DNA of 30,169 bases from Pseudomonadota bacterium (GTDB taxonomy: Bacteria > Pseudomonadota > Gammaproteobacteria > Xanthomonadales > Xanthomonadaceae), in assembly GCA_023394655.1 (NCBI GenBank), contig JAEXAG010000032.1, positions 1 to 30,169 of the forward strand, given 5' to 3'. A program made the position numbers and the translations under genes. Position 1 is the stretch's first letter. Every line of letters starts with the position of its first letter. Below the pieces are notes generated by a model. The model was not told the origin of the DNA. It saw nothing but the letters and a program-made list of their open reading frames with translations, and did not search any database. Shown piece after piece: positions 29,496 to 30,169 of this stretch.

Positions 29496-30169
29496 TCAGC
29501 CGCCTGCGGCAACCACCCTGCCGTCCGCGAGGTGCCGGTGCGGCGTGGTGCGGGGACAGCAATCGGCCACCGGGGCCGTGCTCGCGGTCTGCACGCTGGC
29601 CGGCAAGGCGATGGTCTCGGTGGTCTGCTCGATGTCCGACGTCCCGCCCGCGTCTAGCGGCTCGAGCATCCGCGCCTGACGCCAGCGGCCCCAGCGGTAA
29701 TAGGCCAGCGACATCAACATCGCGCACAGCGCCGAAACCGGGAAGCTCCACCAGATCGCGTCCGCGCCGAGCACCGGCTGCAGGGCGATGGCGAAGGGAA
29801 TGCGCACGCCCCACAGTGCGGTCGCAAGGATCAGCAACGGTGCCAGCACCGCGCCGGTGGCACGGACCACGCCTGAAATCACGAAGGTCACGCCGAAGAA
29901 GAGGAACGACCAGACCGCGATCAGGTTGAGGTGCCGGGCATGCTCCAGCGCCAGGCTACCTTCGGGCAGGAACAGGCCCAGGCTGTGGCGCGCCAGCAGC
30001 ACGGTGGGCGCGATCAGCGCGCCAGTCAGCATGACGTTGAACAGCACGCCGGAGCGGGCGGTGGCATCGACCCGCTCCCAGCGCCCGGCACCGACGTTCT
30101 GCGCGGCCATCGACGAGCACGCCGCGCCGATGGCCATGGCCGGCATCTGCACGTAGTTCCACAGCTGCA
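29496..30169 (-). CDS. MATE family efflux transporter, C-terminal part
   Basis: The frame is open to the right edge, so the N-terminal half is missing. The visible 223 residues begin QLWNYVQMPAMAIGAACSSM and AAQNVGAGRWERVDATARSG, a MATE signature (the AQN-GAG segment opening the second half). Four or five hydrophobic helices follow (VMLTGALIAPTVLLA, LIAVWSFLFFGVTFVISGVV, LLILATALWGV, WWSFPVSALCAMLMSLAYY). MATE proteins export drugs and metabolites using sodium or proton gradients. The last about 50 residues after YYRWGRWRQARML are polar and Thr/Pro-rich, longer than most MATE tails, and end VVAAGG; cytoplasmic and probably disordered. Substrate cannot be told. Confidence 0.9.
   Translation of the reverse strand, partial: QLWNYVQMPAMAIGAACSSMAAQNVGAGRWERVDATARSGVLFNVMLTGALIAPTVLLARHSLGLFLPEGSLALEHARHLNLIAVWSFLFFGVTFVISGVVRATGAVLAPLLILATALWGVRIPFAIALQPVLGADAIWWSFPVSALCAMLMSLAYYRWGRWRQARMLEPLDAGGTSDIEQTTETIALPASVQTASTAPVADCCPRTTPHRHLADGRVVAAGG

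Noticed and set aside
1..30169. CRISPR arrays, tRNA or rRNA genes, selenocysteine insertion signals
   Set aside because: No regularly spaced repeats, cloverleaf-like segments or rRNA stretches were seen; SelO uses Cys so no recoding is needed.

Overview
The window comes from a GC-rich gram-negative bacterium. A FepA-like TonB-dependent receptor, two lytic transglycosylases, PpiD and the gloB/mltD/yafS/rnhA/dnaQ neighbourhood known from E. coli all point to a gammaproteobacterium. The overall flavour (lipid-anchored DUF411 protein, S9 peptidase, DUF937 protein, triple PPC-domain protein, very high third-position GC) fits the Xanthomonadaceae/Lysobacteraceae best. This placement is inference; no rRNA or tRNA gene is present to test it.

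Layout. 1-3396 (minus): ABC-F ATPase uup (cut by the left edge) preceded by selO. 3441-5999 (plus): DUF411 lipoprotein and DEAD-box helicase deaD, closed by a strong terminator. 6301-13322 (minus): six tightly packed genes reading TonB receptor, PepSY membrane protein, DUF2271, DUF4198, ApbE flavin transferase, membrane-anchored diflavin reductase, driven by one promoter with a Fur-box-like sequence in its spacer. 13480-13995: a scar of an IS3-family element. 14038-17389: S9 peptidase and a BaiN/HI0933-like flavoprotein, divergent. 17405-19223 (minus): dnaQ, rnhA and a yafS-like methyltransferase with overlapping ends. 19263-22089 (plus): gloB, mltD, fabI and a terminator. 22168-26133 (minus): ppiD, mltB and an Lrp-family regulator. 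26230-27399 (plus): a methionine-gamma-lyase-like PLP enzyme divergent from that regulator. 27466-28095 (minus): DUF937 protein with a calcium-loop motif. 28245-29381 (plus): secreted protein of three PPC repeats. 29496 to the right edge (minus): C-terminal part of a MATE transporter.

The most interesting part is the 7-kb iron/flavin operon. It has parts for a whole redox route: an outer-membrane receptor, two exported proteins, a small PepSY membrane protein with histidines beside its helices, an FMN-attaching enzyme and a CysJ-like NADPH reductase held at the membrane. The DUF2271 protein carries D-G-V-T-G-P-T, close to the known flavinylation consensus D-x-x-(S/T)-G-A-T, so it may be the covalent FMN carrier. 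The proposed chain is NADPH to FAD/FMN reductase, to PepSY protein, to periplasmic FMN protein, to ferric iron or ferric siderophore. The operon is less GC-rich than its surroundings and borders an IS scar, which suggests acquisition by transfer.

Elsewhere the genes are mostly housekeeping: DNA replication fidelity and RNA-primer removal (dnaQ, rnhA), methylglyoxal detoxification (gloB), wall turnover (mltD, mltB), envelope protein folding (ppiD), fatty acid synthesis (fabI) and RNA remodelling (deaD).
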